Shown one piece after another: positions 1 to 8,739 of a stretch of DNA of 64,000 bases. Position 1 is the stretch's first letter. Each line of letters begins with the position of its first letter. The stretch lies in NCBI RefSeq assembly GCF_022271405.1, contig NZ_JAJNAL010000008.1, positions 62,001 to 126,000 of the forward strand, written 5' to 3'. A model generated the notes under the pieces. It was not told the origin of the DNA. It saw only the letters and a program-made list of their open reading frames with translations, and did not search any database. Position numbers and translations under genes: made by a program. This DNA comes from Rhodopseudomonas infernalis (GTDB taxonomy: Bacteria; Pseudomonadota; Alphaproteobacteria; Rhizobiales; Xanthobacteraceae).

Positions 1-236
1 AGCCGGTCAAGACGGTGCGCGCCGCGTCCAACATCCTGATCGCGTCGAGCGTCTCCAACGACGCGGCCTATACGATCGCCAAAACGCTGGTGGAGAACGC
101 GGCGGCGATGCCCCGGATCCACGCAGCTCTGGCCGACTTCGATCCCAAACTCGCCGCGGACCCCGCCCTCAACGGCAACTGCCCGATCCATCCGGGCGCG
201 GCGAAGTACTACCGTGAAGCCGGGCTGATGAAGTAA
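1..236 (+). CDS. TAXI-family TRAP transporter substrate-binding protein, C-terminal end
   Basis: This is the last 78 or so codons of a gene that begins before the window; the frame is open from base 3. The ending, with a GNCPIHPGAAKYYREAGL-type tail, is typical of the periplasmic TAXI (TRAP-associated extracytoplasmic immunogenic) binding proteins that hand a substrate to a fused TRAP permease. The fused permease follows 44 bp downstream on the same strand, which supports the call. Substrate cannot be told from this fragment. Confidence 0.75.
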   Translation, partial: PVKTVRAASNILIASSVSNDAAYTIAKTLVENAAAMPRIHAALADFDPKLAADPALNGNCPIHPGAAKYYREAGLMK

Positions 237-280
237 CAGCCGCCACTTCCGGATCCGGACCAACAGCCGAGAGCGAGACC

Positions 281-2200
281 ATGACGTTATCTGCCCGCAA
301 TGCGCGGTTTCTGGTAGGTCTGATCGCGATTGCGCTCGCGGTCGTGCAGTTCATCCCGGTGTTCGCCAGCCGGGCGATCTACGAAATATCACTGCTCTCG
401 GCACATGTCGGCGCGACGACCGCCATCGCCTATCTGGTGGTAGGACTTCGCGGCCGACGCAAGGAAGGGGACGACGTCCCATTGTTCGACGTGCTGTGCG
501 CCGGCCTGGCACTGGCCTGCGCAAGCTATTTCTACATGCAGGGCGCGCGCGTGGCCGAGCGGATCGAGGGCGTCGATCCGGTCTACACGGCGGACTATGT
601 GTTCGGCATCGTCCTGATCCTGCTGCTGCTGGAAGCCGCGCGCCGAATTGCCGGCACCGTCCTGATGTCGCTGGCGGTGCTGTTCATTCTCTACGTTTTT
701 CTGGGGCCGTATCTGCCCGCTCCATTCGACAACAGGGGGTTGTCGCTGAAGCGGTTCGTCGATCTCCAGCTTCTCTCCGGACAGGGCATCTTCGGCACAC
801 CGATCTCGGCCTCCGCCAATATGGTGTTCTACTTCGTCATCGTCGGCGCGTTCCTGGAGCGCTCCGGTGCCGGCCGCCTGTTTGTCGATCTCGCCTATTG
901 CGCCACCGGCCGGGCTTGGGGCGGAGCCGCCAAGGCGAGTATCGTTTCGTCGGGCTTGTTCGGCACGGTGTCGGGCAGCGCAGTCGCCAACGTGCTGATG
1001 ACGGGCGTGGTCACCATTCCGTTGATGCGCCGCACCGGCTTCAGCCGCAATTTCGCCGGCGCGGTCGAAGCCACCGCCTCAACGGGGGGGCAACTCGCCC
1101 CGCCGGTGATGGGCGCGGCCGCTTTCATCCTGGCCGACATCGTCGGCGTGACCTATGGGACGGTCGCCTACGCCGCGATCGTGCCGGCGGTGCTGTTCTA
1201 TCTGTCGCTCTACGTGCTGGTGGACAGCTATTCGCGGCGCTACGGCCTCGTTCCGACCCGCGATCTTCCGCTCGCGGAATCTTGGCGGGGCTTGAAAGAG
1301 CGCTGGCATGTGCTGCTTCCGCTCGGCCTCATGGTCTATTTGCTGACGTCGCAATATTCACTGATGCGTGTCGGCGCTATCACGGCGGTTGCGATCATCA
1401 TCATCAGCTGGCTGCGCGCGACGACGCGGCTGATGCCCCGCGATATTTATGCCGCCCTCGTGGCAGGAGCACGGAGCGCCGCCGAGGTGGCGATTCCGTC
1501 CGCCGTTGCAGGGATCATCGTCGGCATCCTGGTTCACACCGGGATGGCGCTGCATCTGGAGCGCTGGCTGCTGGACATCGCCGGCAACTCGCTGTTCGTC
1601 TCGCTGATCGGCGCCATGCTGCTGACGTTGGTGTTCGGCATGGGCATGCCCACCGCCGCCGCCTATCTGGTGGCTGCCATTCTGGTCGGACCCGCATTGC
1701 AGAATCTCGGCGTGCCGGCGCTCGAGGCTCACCTGTTCATCTTCTATTTCGCGGTGCTGTCGATGGTGACGCCGCCCGTCGCGCTGGCCGCCTATGCGGC
1801 CGCCGGCGTCAGCGGTGGGTCGCTGTGGACCACGGGACTGATCGCGTTCGGTCTCGCCATCCCGGGCTTCATCATCCCGTTCGCGTTTGTCGCCGATCCG
1901 GCGCTCCTGCTGCAAGGCAGTGCGCTGGACAATGTCCGCACCGTCGGCACCGCCGCCATCGGCGTCTGCGCAACGGCGGCGGCCTCGGGAGGATTCGCGC
2001 TGGGACGGCTCTCATTGGTGATGCGGGGGATCCTGTTCGCCGGCGGCGTCCTGCTGATCGTGCCCAACCTCACAGCCGAGATTATCGGCTTCATTCTGCT
2101 GGCGCTGGTCGGACTGTGGCAGATGCGGCCCGGCATCCGCTCCCGCGCCGCGGTGCCGCCGGAGACGACGTCCCAACCTTCCGAAGGAACAGCTATCTGA
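281..2200 (+). CDS. TRAP transporter fused permease (TAXI type)
   Basis: A 639-residue polytopic inner-membrane protein with the fused small (DctQ-like, about residues 1-150) and large (DctM-like) permease parts found in TAXI-TRAP systems. Hydrophobic segments run through the whole length, and conserved stretches such as GTVSGSAVANV, TASTGGQLAPPVMGAAAF and FGMGMPTAAAYL are DctM hallmarks. It should drive uptake of an organic acid-like solute using an ion gradient with the binding protein just upstream. The stop overlaps the start of the amidohydrolase (TGATG), so the two are translationally coupled and the imported substrate may be what that enzyme hydrolyses. Confidence 0.92.
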   Translation: MTLSARNARFLVGLIAIALAVVQFIPVFASRAIYEISLLSAHVGATTAIAYLVVGLRGRRKEGDDVPLFDVLCAGLALACASYFYMQGARVAERIEGVDPVYTADYVFGIVLILLLLEAARRIAGTVLMSLAVLFILYVFLGPYLPAPFDNRGLSLKRFVDLQLLSGQGIFGTPISASANMVFYFVIVGAFLERSGAGRLFVDLAYCATGRAWGGAAKASIVSSGLFGTVSGSAVANVLMTGVVTIPLMRRTGFSRNFAGAVEATASTGGQLAPPVMGAAAFILADIVGVTYGTVAYAAIVPAVLFYLSLYVLVDSYSRRYGLVPTRDLPLAESWRGLKERWHVLLPLGLMVYLLTSQYSLMRVGAITAVAIIIISWLRATTRLMPRDIYAALVAGARSAAEVAIPSAVAGIIVGILVHTGMALHLERWLLDIAGNSLFVSLIGAMLLTLVFGMGMPTAAAYLVAAILVGPALQNLGVPALEAHLFIFYFAVLSMVTPPVALAAYAAAGVSGGSLWTTGLIAFGLAIPGFIIPFAFVADPALLLQGSALDNVRTVGTAAIGVCATAAASGGFALGRLSLVMRGILFAGGVLLIVPNLTAEIIGFILLALVGLWQMRPGIRSRAAVPPETTSQPSEGTAI

Positions 2201-3702
2201 TGCGTACGAAGATCGAGGCCGGCTGGATCGTCGGGCACGACAAGGGACGTCACACGCTATTGCGCGACGCCGTGCTGGTGTACGAGGGCAACCGCATCGT
2301 TTACGTCGGCCGCGCTTTCGAGGGCGATGTCGACCGCACGATCGACGCAAAGGGCAAGCTGGTGACGCCCGGCTTCATCGACACCCATGTGCACTCCGGT
2401 CATCGCGCGTCGCACCGGTTGATCTCCGACACCGGCCGCCCGATGTATTACGGCCAACCGTTTCTCGAAATCAGCGTGCCCAAGGAGGGCAAGACGGTCA
2501 GCGGTGATCCCCGCTATCTGAAGCATGGCGATCCGGGCGCCGAAGCAGCTTTCGCGCTTAACGCCACCTTCACGGTGGCCGAACTGCTACGCAACGGCGT
2601 CACCACCTTCGTCGAGTTCGGCAGTCAGCTGAAGGTGCAGGATGCGTTGCTGGCGGAAGTGACGCGGCTCGGCACCCGCGCCTATCTGGCGCCCGGTTTC
2701 GACTGCGGCCGCTGGGTCGGCGACGAGCAGGGCCGTTTGAAACGGATCCGCGACGATCAGCTCGGCCTCGACGGCCTCGACGTCGCGGTCGATTGGATCG
2801 CCCGCAATGACGGCGCTGCAGAGGGCCGCGTCCGGGGCATCCTGGTGCCGCGCGAGGTCGAGACCGCAAGCCTGGACCTGCTGCGACGGACCCGCGAACT
2901 CGCCGACGAACTCGGGCTGCCGATGGCCACCCATGCGGCCTACAGCGTGATCGAATTTCACGAGACCGTGCGCGAATACATGATGACGCCGATCGAGCTG
3001 CTCGACAGCCTTGGCATGCTGCGACCGACGCTCAACATCGGCCACGGCAATTTCATCTCCGACAATGCCAACCTCAATTTCGCCCGCAAGGACGATCTGC
3101 GCCTGATGGGCGACGCCGGTGTCAGCATCTCGCACTGCCCGATCAACATCGTGCGGCGCTCGCGCACGCTGGACAGCTGGATGCGATATCGCGCCGCGGG
3201 CGTAAACATCTCGATCGGCTCTGATACTTATCCGCGCGACATGATCATGAACATGCGGACGGCATCCTATCTGGGCAAGATCATGAGCGAGACCTACCTT
3301 GCCGCGACCGCCGGCGAGGCGCTCGAGGCTGCGACGCTGGGCGGCGCCATTTCGGTCGGCCGCGACGATCTCGGGCGTCTGGCTCCCGGTGCGGTCGCCG
3401 ACATCGTGATCATCAACCTGTCCGGCGGCAATTCGCTGCGCTATGGCCCGGTACGCGACCCGGTCAAGAGCCTGGTCGAGTGCGGCGTGGGGGACGATGT
3501 CGAGACGGTGATCGTCGATGGCGTGATCCGGATGGAGAATGGCATCATTCCCGGGATCGATTTCGCCGAGCTGAACCAGCGCGCTCAATCGGCCGGGGAG
3601 GCCGTCTGGGACAGCCTGCCGGAATGGGATCCGCTCGGCCGCTCCGCCGAGCAGGCATGTCCGTGGTGCTATCCGTCCACCTTCGAGTGCGAACCGGTCT
3701 GA
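2200..3702 (+). CDS. amidohydrolase family protein (TRZ/ATZ, cytosine-deaminase-like)
   Basis: A 500-residue metal-dependent hydrolase of the amidohydrolase superfamily. The metal ligands are visible in order: HVH in PGFIDTHVHSGH (about residue 67), a His in MATHAAY, a His in NIGHGNF and the Asp in ISIGSDTYPRD. The C-terminal part (GRLAPGAVADIVIINL, then VDGV) rebuilds the small beta-sandwich. Family members deaminate or dechlorinate ring compounds or hydrolyse C-N bonds; the substrate here is unknown. The start overlaps the permease stop. An open frame extends upstream inside the permease gene, but that part is a shadow. The C-terminus has an unusual CPWCYPS stretch. Confidence 0.85.
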   Translation: MRTKIEAGWIVGHDKGRHTLLRDAVLVYEGNRIVYVGRAFEGDVDRTIDAKGKLVTPGFIDTHVHSGHRASHRLISDTGRPMYYGQPFLEISVPKEGKTVSGDPRYLKHGDPGAEAAFALNATFTVAELLRNGVTTFVEFGSQLKVQDALLAEVTRLGTRAYLAPGFDCGRWVGDEQGRLKRIRDDQLGLDGLDVAVDWIARNDGAAEGRVRGILVPREVETASLDLLRRTRELADELGLPMATHAAYSVIEFHETVREYMMTPIELLDSLGMLRPTLNIGHGNFISDNANLNFARKDDLRLMGDAGVSISHCPINIVRRSRTLDSWMRYRAAGVNISIGSDTYPRDMIMNMRTASYLGKIMSETYLAATAGEALEAATLGGAISVGRDDLGRLAPGAVADIVIINLSGGNSLRYGPVRDPVKSLVECGVGDDVETVIVDGVIRMENGIIPGIDFAELNQRAQSAGEAVWDSLPEWDPLGRSAEQACPWCYPSTFECEPV

Positions 3703-3717
3703 GGGCGGCATGCGTCG

Positions 3718-4329
3718 ATGACAAATCCATCAAAGCCGATCATCGTCGGCATCAGCGGCGCGTCGGGCATCATTCTCGGGGTCCGTCTGCTCGACATTCT
3801 GGCAACGCTCGGGATCGAGAGTCATCTGGTGATGACGCGCTCTGCACAGGTGACGCTCGCCCATGAAACCGATCTGAAAGTGTCCGATATCCGTGCGCGG
3901 GCCAGCGTGGTTCACCAGGTCGACGATATCGGCGCCTCGATCTCCAGCGGATCGTTCCCCACGGCCGGAATGATCGTCGCTCCCTGCTCGATCCGCTCGA
4001 TGTCGGAGATCGCCAGCGGCGTGACCTCCTCGCTGCTGACGCGTGCGGCCGACGTGGTGCTGAAGGAGCGGCGGCGGCTCGTCCTCCTGGTGCGGGAGAC
4101 CCCGTTGCACCTCGGTCATCTGCGCACGATGGCCGAGTTGACCGAGATGGGCGCCGTCGTGATGCCTCCGGTGCCGGCGTTCTACATTCGGCCGCGGAGC
4201 ATCGACGAGATCGTCGACCATACGCTGAGCCGCGCGCTCGATTTGTTCGGAATCGATGCCGGCATTTCGCGGCGATGGACCGGATCGAAGATGGACGTCG
4301 CCGCAAAACCGGCCGATCGCGACGAATGA
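3718..4329 (+). CDS. UbiX/Pad1-family flavin prenyltransferase
   Basis: A 203-residue flavoprotein of the UbiX family, which attaches dimethylallyl to FMN to make prenylated FMN for UbiD-type decarboxylases. The glycine-rich FMN loop GISGASGIILGVRLLD is at residues 9-24. MIVAPCSIRSMSEIASG and the C-terminal MPPVPAFYIRPRSIDEIVDHT are family signatures. It lies 15 bp after the amidohydrolase and overlaps the next gene by ATGA. No UbiD homologue is in the window, so the client enzyme must be elsewhere. It may be a paralogue dedicated to aromatic catabolism rather than to ubiquinone. Confidence 0.9.
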   Translation: MTNPSKPIIVGISGASGIILGVRLLDILATLGIESHLVMTRSAQVTLAHETDLKVSDIRARASVVHQVDDIGASISSGSFPTAGMIVAPCSIRSMSEIASGVTSSLLTRAADVVLKERRRLVLLVRETPLHLGHLRTMAELTEMGAVVMPPVPAFYIRPRSIDEIVDHTLSRALDLFGIDAGISRRWTGSKMDVAAKPADRDE

Positions 4330-4874
4330 CCCACGGACAATTGCCGATGACCGAACCGCCGGATCTCGACGGGCCGCATTGGACCTTCGCTCTCGATGTT
4401 TACGGCCGAGCCGGAGTGCAGCCGGCCTGTCTGCGGCTTCAAGACCGTTTCGGAGTCGACATCAACGTGCTGCTGGTCTGCCTGTTTGGCGGATCACGAC
4501 TCGGCATCGCAATCGGCGAGCGTGAAGTGGCATTGCTCGACGAGATGGTCGCGGCTTGGCGCACGGAGATCGTGCAGCCGCTGCGGACGGTCAGACGAAC
4601 GTTGAAAAGCATGCCGTCGTCGATCCAGCAGCCCAAAGATCTGCGCGAGACCGTCATGCGTGCCGAACTCCGCGCCGAACAGGTCGAACAGGCCATGCTC
4701 GCAGACCTGATCAGGACGTTGCCTCCGTCTCCGGCTCCCGACCTGCGGGCGGCGATGCACGCCGTGACGGCCTACTACGCGGCCCGCTGTGGCCAAGTCG
4801 GTGAGGACGCAACCACCGAGGCGGCGATCGAGACTGTTCTGAGCGCATTGTCGGCGGCGTCTGATCTGGAGTGA
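4326..4874 (+). CDS. TIGR02444-family protein
   Basis: A 182-residue soluble protein with the opening WTFALDVYGRAGVQPACLRLQDRFGVDINVLL split over residues 17-48, which I recognise as the TIGR02444 family of small proteobacterial proteins of unknown function. The rest is helical with many Arg and Glu. The start is taken at the ATG overlapping the UbiX stop (ATGA); the frame is open 51 bp further upstream but that lies inside ubiX. It closes the operon and is convergent with fliP after a 42-bp gap. Confidence 0.7.
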   Translation: MTHGQLPMTEPPDLDGPHWTFALDVYGRAGVQPACLRLQDRFGVDINVLLVCLFGGSRLGIAIGEREVALLDEMVAAWRTEIVQPLRTVRRTLKSMPSSIQQPKDLRETVMRAELRAEQVEQAMLADLIRTLPPSPAPDLRAAMHAVTAYYAARCGQVGEDATTEAAIETVLSALSAASDLE

Positions 4875-4916
4875 GACCGGACGACCCAGATCCGCGCCGT
4901 CCGCCGCGCGATGTGT

Positions 4917-5684
4917 CTATCCGCTGCCCGAATAGCTCTGCACCAGGCTCCCGGCCACCAGCGACCAGCCGTCGACCAGAACGAAAAAGATCAGCTTGAA
5001 CGGCAACGACACCACCACCGGCGGCAGCATCATCATGCCCATCGACATCAGCACCGAGGCGACGACGAGATCGATGATCAGGAACGGCAGGAACAGCAGG
5101 AAGCCGATCTCGAAGGCGCGCTTCAGTTCGGAGATCATGAAGGCTGGCATCAGGATGCGCAGCGACAAGTCCTCGGGCGTCGCCGGCGGCGCTTCGCCGG
5201 ACAGGTCGAGGAACAGCTTGAGATCCTTCTCGCGGACGTTCTTCTGCATGAAGATGCGCAAGGGACCGGTGGCGCGGACCAGTGCGTCCTCGACGGTCAT
5301 CTCGTTGGCGATCAGTGGCTTGATGCCGTCGTCGTAGGATTTCTGTAGCGTCGGTCCCATCACGAAGGCGGTGAGGAACAGCGCCAGCGCGATGATCACC
5401 GCGTTCGGCGGCGCGGTCGCAGTGCCGAGCGCGGTGCGCAGCAGCGACAGCACCACGACGATGCGGGTGAACGACGTCATCATGATCAGGATCGACGGCG
5501 CGATCGACAGCACCGTCAGCAGCGCAATCAGCTGGATCGCGCGCTCGGTGACGCCGGTGCCGCCGCCGGCGCCGAAATTGATGCTGACGTCCTGCGCATA
5601 CGTCGGTGCCGCCAGCGCGACAACGCTGGCGATCAGGACGGCGAGAAACTGAAAAACTCTACGCGGGTTGGTCGGCCGGCTCAC
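4917..5684 (-). CDS. fliP: flagellar biosynthesis protein FliP
   Basis: A 255-residue membrane component of the flagellar type III export gate, which forms a pentamer with FliQ and FliR. It has an N-terminal signal-like hydrophobic segment (residues 10-29), the early segment IQLIALLTVLSIAPSILIMM, and the family signature MMLPPVVVSLPFKLIFFVLVDGW near the C-terminus. Length matches FliP. It starts with GTG, and that codon overlaps the stop of fliO (GTGA), so the pair is co-translated. Confidence 0.96.
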   Translation of the reverse strand: MSRPTNPRRVFQFLAVLIASVVALAAPTYAQDVSINFGAGGGTGVTERAIQLIALLTVLSIAPSILIMMTSFTRIVVVLSLLRTALGTATAPPNAVIIALALFLTAFVMGPTLQKSYDDGIKPLIANEMTVEDALVRATGPLRIFMQKNVREKDLKLFLDLSGEAPPATPEDLSLRILMPAFMISELKRAFEIGFLLFLPFLIIDLVVASVLMSMGMMMLPPVVVSLPFKLIFFVLVDGWSLVAGSLVQSYSGSG

Positions 5685-6694
5685 GAAGGCGACTTCGGCC
5701 GCCCCAGTAGCGACGCCATCTCGTCTTCGAGGCTTTCGAAGCCGGATTTGGGAGCCGGAGCCGGAGCGGCAGTCGGGTCGGGACGGGGCTCGAGGCGAGG
5801 CTCCGGCGCACGAGCTGCGGGACGGGCCGGAGGCTCTGGCGCGGCGTCCGGCTTCGTATCGGTCGGGCGGCGCAGCGCGGCTTCGAGCCGATTGGCCATC
5901 TCGGCAAGATTCTGATCGGCAGCGGCCAAATCGGGAGAGGGCTGCGGCGCGGCGGCGGTCGGAGCCGGCGCGGCGGGAGCAAAGGGTGGGGCTGGCGGGG
6001 CGGGCGGTATCGGGCGCTCGGCACGAAGCGGCGGCGGCGCCTTCGGCAGTTCAGGCCGCGGCGGACGCGGCATCACCGGGTCGGGACGCGGGCGTGGCGC
6101 CGGCTCGAGCCGGGGCTCAGGGCGAGCTTCGGCCCGGGGCTCGGGACGAATTTCCGGCCGCGGCTCCGGACGGCTCACCGGGGCTTCGGGCCGCACCATC
6201 GGCTCCGGCGCCAGGCCGGCAAACGGATCGCTGGCGGGAAATTCGCTGGCGCGGCGCGGCGGCATCGCAGGCGGAACCGGGCGCCGTAGTTCGTCGGCGA
6301 AGGCGGGCCGCGAGGGGCGGGGCGGCAGCTCCAGCTCGGGCGCCTCGGAGCCGGTTTCTGTCTCCCAATCCAGCGGATTGAGTCGCGGTTCCACGCCGAG
6401 ACCGGGACGCGCTGCGTCCCGCGACGGATTGGCGCGGACGATATTGCTCTCGACCACGAGGTCGCTCGGGCCGCCGATCATCAACAGATGTTCGATATTG
6501 TCGCGGCGTACCAGCACCAGCCGGCGCCGGCCGTCGACCGCTGCGGCGTCGATCACCGCCAGACGCGGCATTCGTCCCGTCTTGGTACTCGCGCCGAGGC
6601 GGTTGCCGGCGAACCGACGGACCAGCCAGGCGGCGGCCCCGATCATCGCCAGGACGGCCAGAAACGCAAAAAAGAACATCAATGGCTGCTGCAT
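5681..6694 (-). CDS. fliO: FliO-like flagellar biosynthesis protein with proline-rich tail
   Basis: A 337-residue protein with one N-terminal membrane helix (MFFFAFLAVLAMIGAAAWLV), then a short conserved block (RLAVIDAAAVDGRRRLVLVRRDN...HLLMIGG) typical of FliO, the small chaperone-like factor that helps assemble FliP. The start is the ATG giving MQQPLMFFF. From about residue 100 the protein is a low-complexity tail rich in Pro, Arg, Glu and Ala, ending in a conserved-looking SGFESLEDEMASLLGR segment. Such long tails are usual for FliO in this family but of unknown role. Its stop overlaps fliP. Confidence 0.85.
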   Translation of the reverse strand: MQQPLMFFFAFLAVLAMIGAAAWLVRRFAGNRLGASTKTGRMPRLAVIDAAAVDGRRRLVLVRRDNIEHLLMIGGPSDLVVESNIVRANPSRDAARPGLGVEPRLNPLDWETETGSEAPELELPPRPSRPAFADELRRPVPPAMPPRRASEFPASDPFAGLAPEPMVRPEAPVSRPEPRPEIRPEPRAEARPEPRLEPAPRPRPDPVMPRPPRPELPKAPPPLRAERPIPPAPPAPPFAPAAPAPTAAAPQPSPDLAAADQNLAEMANRLEAALRRPTDTKPDAAPEPPARPAARAPEPRLEPRPDPTAAPAPAPKSGFESLEDEMASLLGRPKSPS

Positions 6695-6778
6695 GCTCGA
6701 TCCCCGGAGAAACGCATCGGTGGTGCCTGCTCGGCAGCGGCCAGAACGGGTCAACGCCGGCGACGAGCAGCGCGTTTC

Positions 6779-6792
6779 TTAACCCTTCTTAA
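6779..6792. promoter_or_regulatory. near-consensus CtrA-type site
   Basis: TTAA, six bases, TTAA. This is one base shorter in spacing than the alphaproteobacterial CtrA box (TTAA-N7-TTAA). It lies nearer to fliO than to flgB. Confidence 0.35.
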
Positions 6793-6937
6793 TAACCAGC
6801 GGCAGGAACCGCCATCCCGTTTTTCTTGTCGTCCACGAAACATGGGGACTGCGGCCGCAAATTCGGCCGCATTCCGGCGCCGGCGGGCGCCGCGTGAACG
6901 CCTTGGTAACGATATGGCAAGGCTTTCGTAACCAATC

Positions 6938-6953
6938 TTAACCGGCCGTTAAC
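6938..6953 (+). promoter_or_regulatory. CtrA-type box upstream of flgB
   Basis: TTAA-CCGGCCG-TTAAC is an exact match to the CtrA consensus TTAA-N7-TTAAC, 70 bp before the flgB start. In Caulobacter and relatives CtrA controls early flagellar genes, so direct activation of the flgBC-fliE operon is a reasonable inference. Confidence 0.65.
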
Positions 6954-7022
6954 CATGTGCCCGGCAAATTCTGCCTACTCCCGGGGGAGTCGCTCCACGC
7001 GTGACCGGGAGGGGGGACGGCG

Positions 7023-7433
7023 ATGGCGATCAACGATCTTCCGATGCTGGCGGCGCTGCGCACCAAGATGCAATGGCATCAGGAGCGTCAAAAGGTGCTG
7101 GCCGAGAATGTGTCGAACTCCGACACCCCGAACTTCCAGCCGCGCGACCTGGTCGCGCCGAAATTCGACGGTGGCGGTCATCTCACAGGTCCCACCGCGG
7201 GCGGCTCGCTGCCGATGATGATGACCAGCGCGTCGCATCTCAGGCCGACCGGCGGCACCACCTCGTTCGCGGATGATCGCCGCACCGGGTTTCAGACCCG
7301 GCCCGCCGGCAACGCCGTCAATCTCGAGGACCAGATGATGAAGGTCTCGGCCAACCAGATGGACTACGCCGCCGCGACCTCGCTCTACAGCCGCAGCCTC
7401 GGCCTGCTGAAGACCGCGATCGGCAAGCGCTGA
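7023..7433 (+). CDS. flgB: flagellar basal-body rod protein FlgB
   Basis: A 136-residue proximal rod protein. The N-terminal LAENVSNSDTPNFQPRDL (residues 28-45) is the flagellar rod/hook signature, and the C-terminal helix VNLEDQMMKVSANQMDYAAA carries the other coiled-coil half. It has no cleaved signal and is exported by the flagellar type III apparatus whose genes flank it. A GGAGG-like ribosome site precedes the ATG. It is first in the flgB-flgC-fliE cluster. Confidence 0.96.
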   Translation: MAINDLPMLAALRTKMQWHQERQKVLAENVSNSDTPNFQPRDLVAPKFDGGGHLTGPTAGGSLPMMMTSASHLRPTGGTTSFADDRRTGFQTRPAGNAVNLEDQMMKVSANQMDYAAATSLYSRSLGLLKTAIGKR

Positions 7434-7449
7434 CTTAGGAGATTGAACC

Positions 7450-7875
7450 ATGGCAGACGATGCAGGCGATTTCGCGAGGTCGATGGGTATCGCCACCTCC
7501 GGGCTGCGCGCGCAGGCCGGGCGGATGCGGGTGATCTCCGAAAACATTGCCAACGTCGATTCGACCGCACAGACGCCGGGCGGCGATCCGTATCGCCGCA
7601 AGGTGCCGACCTTCACGTCGGCGCTCGACCGCACTCTCGACGCGCGCACCGTCGCGCTCGGGCGGATCAAGCCGGACACCTCGGCCTTTCAGCTCAAATA
7701 CGAGCCGACCAATCCGGCCGCGGATGCAAACGGCAACGTCAAATATCCGAACGTCAATTCGGTGATCGAAATGACCGATATGCGCGCCGCGCAGCGGTCC
7801 TACGAAGCCAACCTTAACGTCATCAGCGCGACGCGCCGGATGATCCAGCGCACCCTCGACATCCTCAAGGCCTGA
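7450..7875 (+). CDS. flgC: flagellar basal-body rod protein FlgC
   Basis: A 141-residue rod protein. The signature GLRAQAGRMRVISENIANVD is at residues 17-36, and the C-terminal MTDMRAAQRSYEANLNVISA helix is typical of FlgC. It follows flgB by 16 bp with an AGGAG ribosome site. It forms part of the proximal rod together with FlgB, FlgF and FlgG. Confidence 0.97.
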   Translation: MADDAGDFARSMGIATSGLRAQAGRMRVISENIANVDSTAQTPGGDPYRRKVPTFTSALDRTLDARTVALGRIKPDTSAFQLKYEPTNPAADANGNVKYPNVNSVIEMTDMRAAQRSYEANLNVISATRRMIQRTLDILKA

Positions 7876-7909
7876 CCGGACCTGAGCCAGACGCCCCAGG
7901 AGACCACCC

Positions 7910-8215
7910 ATGGCATCCCCGATTTCCGCAGCCAACGCTTATGCGAGCCTCGCCCGGCTCGCCAATCCGGCCGGCGCCGGCAAGCCGACCGACAACGGCC
8001 CATCGTTCGGCGCGCTGGTCAAGGACGCGATGAGCAGCGTGCTCGACGCCGGCCGCAAGTCGGACGCCCAGACCGTGGCGATGGCCAACGGCAAGTCGAA
8101 CATCATGGACGTGGTGACCGCGGTCGCCGAAACCGACGTCGCGGTATCGACGCTGGTGTCGGTGCGCGACCGGGTGATCCAGTCTTACGAAGAAATTCTG
8201 AGAATGCCGATCTGA
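7910..8215 (+). CDS. fliE: flagellar hook-basal body complex protein FliE
   Basis: A 101-residue FliE, the adaptor between the MS ring or export gate and the rod. The C-terminal half (KSNIMDVVTAVAETDVAVSTL, then VRDRVIQSYEEILRMPI) is the conserved part. An AGGAG precedes the ATG and the gene follows flgC by 34 bp. A palindromic repeat separates it from fliQ. Confidence 0.95.
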   Translation: MASPISAANAYASLARLANPAGAGKPTDNGPSFGALVKDAMSSVLDAGRKSDAQTVAMANGKSNIMDVVTAVAETDVAVSTLVSVRDRVIQSYEEILRMPI

Positions 8216-8260
8216 TTGCAGCGCTGATCGCTCGCGCAACGCGGCTTCGGACAGAAGCCG

Positions 8261-8338
8261 GTCATTGCGAGCGCAGCGAAGCAATCCAGACCCGTGCAGC
8301 GAGCCGGATTACTTCGTCGCTTCGCTCCTCGCAATGAC
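8261..8338. repeat. palindromic intergenic repeat, family A
   Basis: An element of about 78 bp bounded by GTCATTGCGAGCGCAGCGAA on the left and its imperfect inverse ending CGCAATGAC on the right, with AAGCAATCCAG inside. The same ends recur at 27657-27735. It fits the dispersed REP-like palindromes common in Bradyrhizobium and Rhodopseudomonas genomes. It lies between fliE and fliQ. Confidence 0.75.
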
Positions 8339-8363
8339 GACAGACTTAACGAAGGAATTCGAC

Positions 8364-8627
8364 ATGACCGGCCCCGAAACCCTCGACGTCGCGCGCGATG
8401 CGATCTGGACGATCGTCATCGTCTCGGCGCCGCTGATGGTGGTCGGCCTCGTGGTCGGCGTCGCGGTGTCGCTGGTGCAGGCGCTGACCCAGATCCAGGA
8501 ACAGACGCTGGTGTTCGTGCCGAAGATCATCGCGATCTTCATCACCCTGGTGTTGACGCTGCCGTTCATGGCCGACCAGCTCCAGGCCGAGATGCTGCGG
8601 ATCTCATCGCGAATCACCGGCGGTTGA
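8364..8627 (+). CDS. fliQ: flagellar biosynthesis protein FliQ
   Basis: An 87-residue two-helix membrane protein of the export gate. IWTIVIVSAPLMVVGLVVGV and VFVPKIIAIFITLVLTLPFM are its two membrane segments, and the QALTQIQEQTLVF loop between them is the FliQ signature. The start is the ATG giving MTGPETLD; longer starts would read into the repeat upstream. Confidence 0.96.
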   Translation: MTGPETLDVARDAIWTIVIVSAPLMVVGLVVGVAVSLVQALTQIQEQTLVFVPKIIAIFITLVLTLPFMADQLQAEMLRISSRITGG

Positions 8628-8739
8628 CGCATGATCGGGATCCGCGCCTCGGGCCGGTGCGCAGCGTCCGCGGTGGCTCTCGCCGCTGCGCGCAGCCACG
8701 CCGGCGCGAAGGTTGCCCGTCCCGACGCAGAAGTTCGCC

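Larger units (their letters stand above)
6695..7022. other. divergent intergenic region between fliO and flgB
   Basis: A gene-free 328-bp stretch from which fliO-fliP (minus) and flgB-flgC-fliE (plus) are read. It is rich in TTAA motifs, listed separately as CtrA-type sites. No further gene is supported. Confidence 0.7.

Noticed and set aside
496-2199. Long open frame running into the amidohydrolase from inside the TRAP permease gene
   Set aside because: Arg/His-rich shadow of the permease; the amidohydrolase starts at the ATG that overlaps the permease stop.
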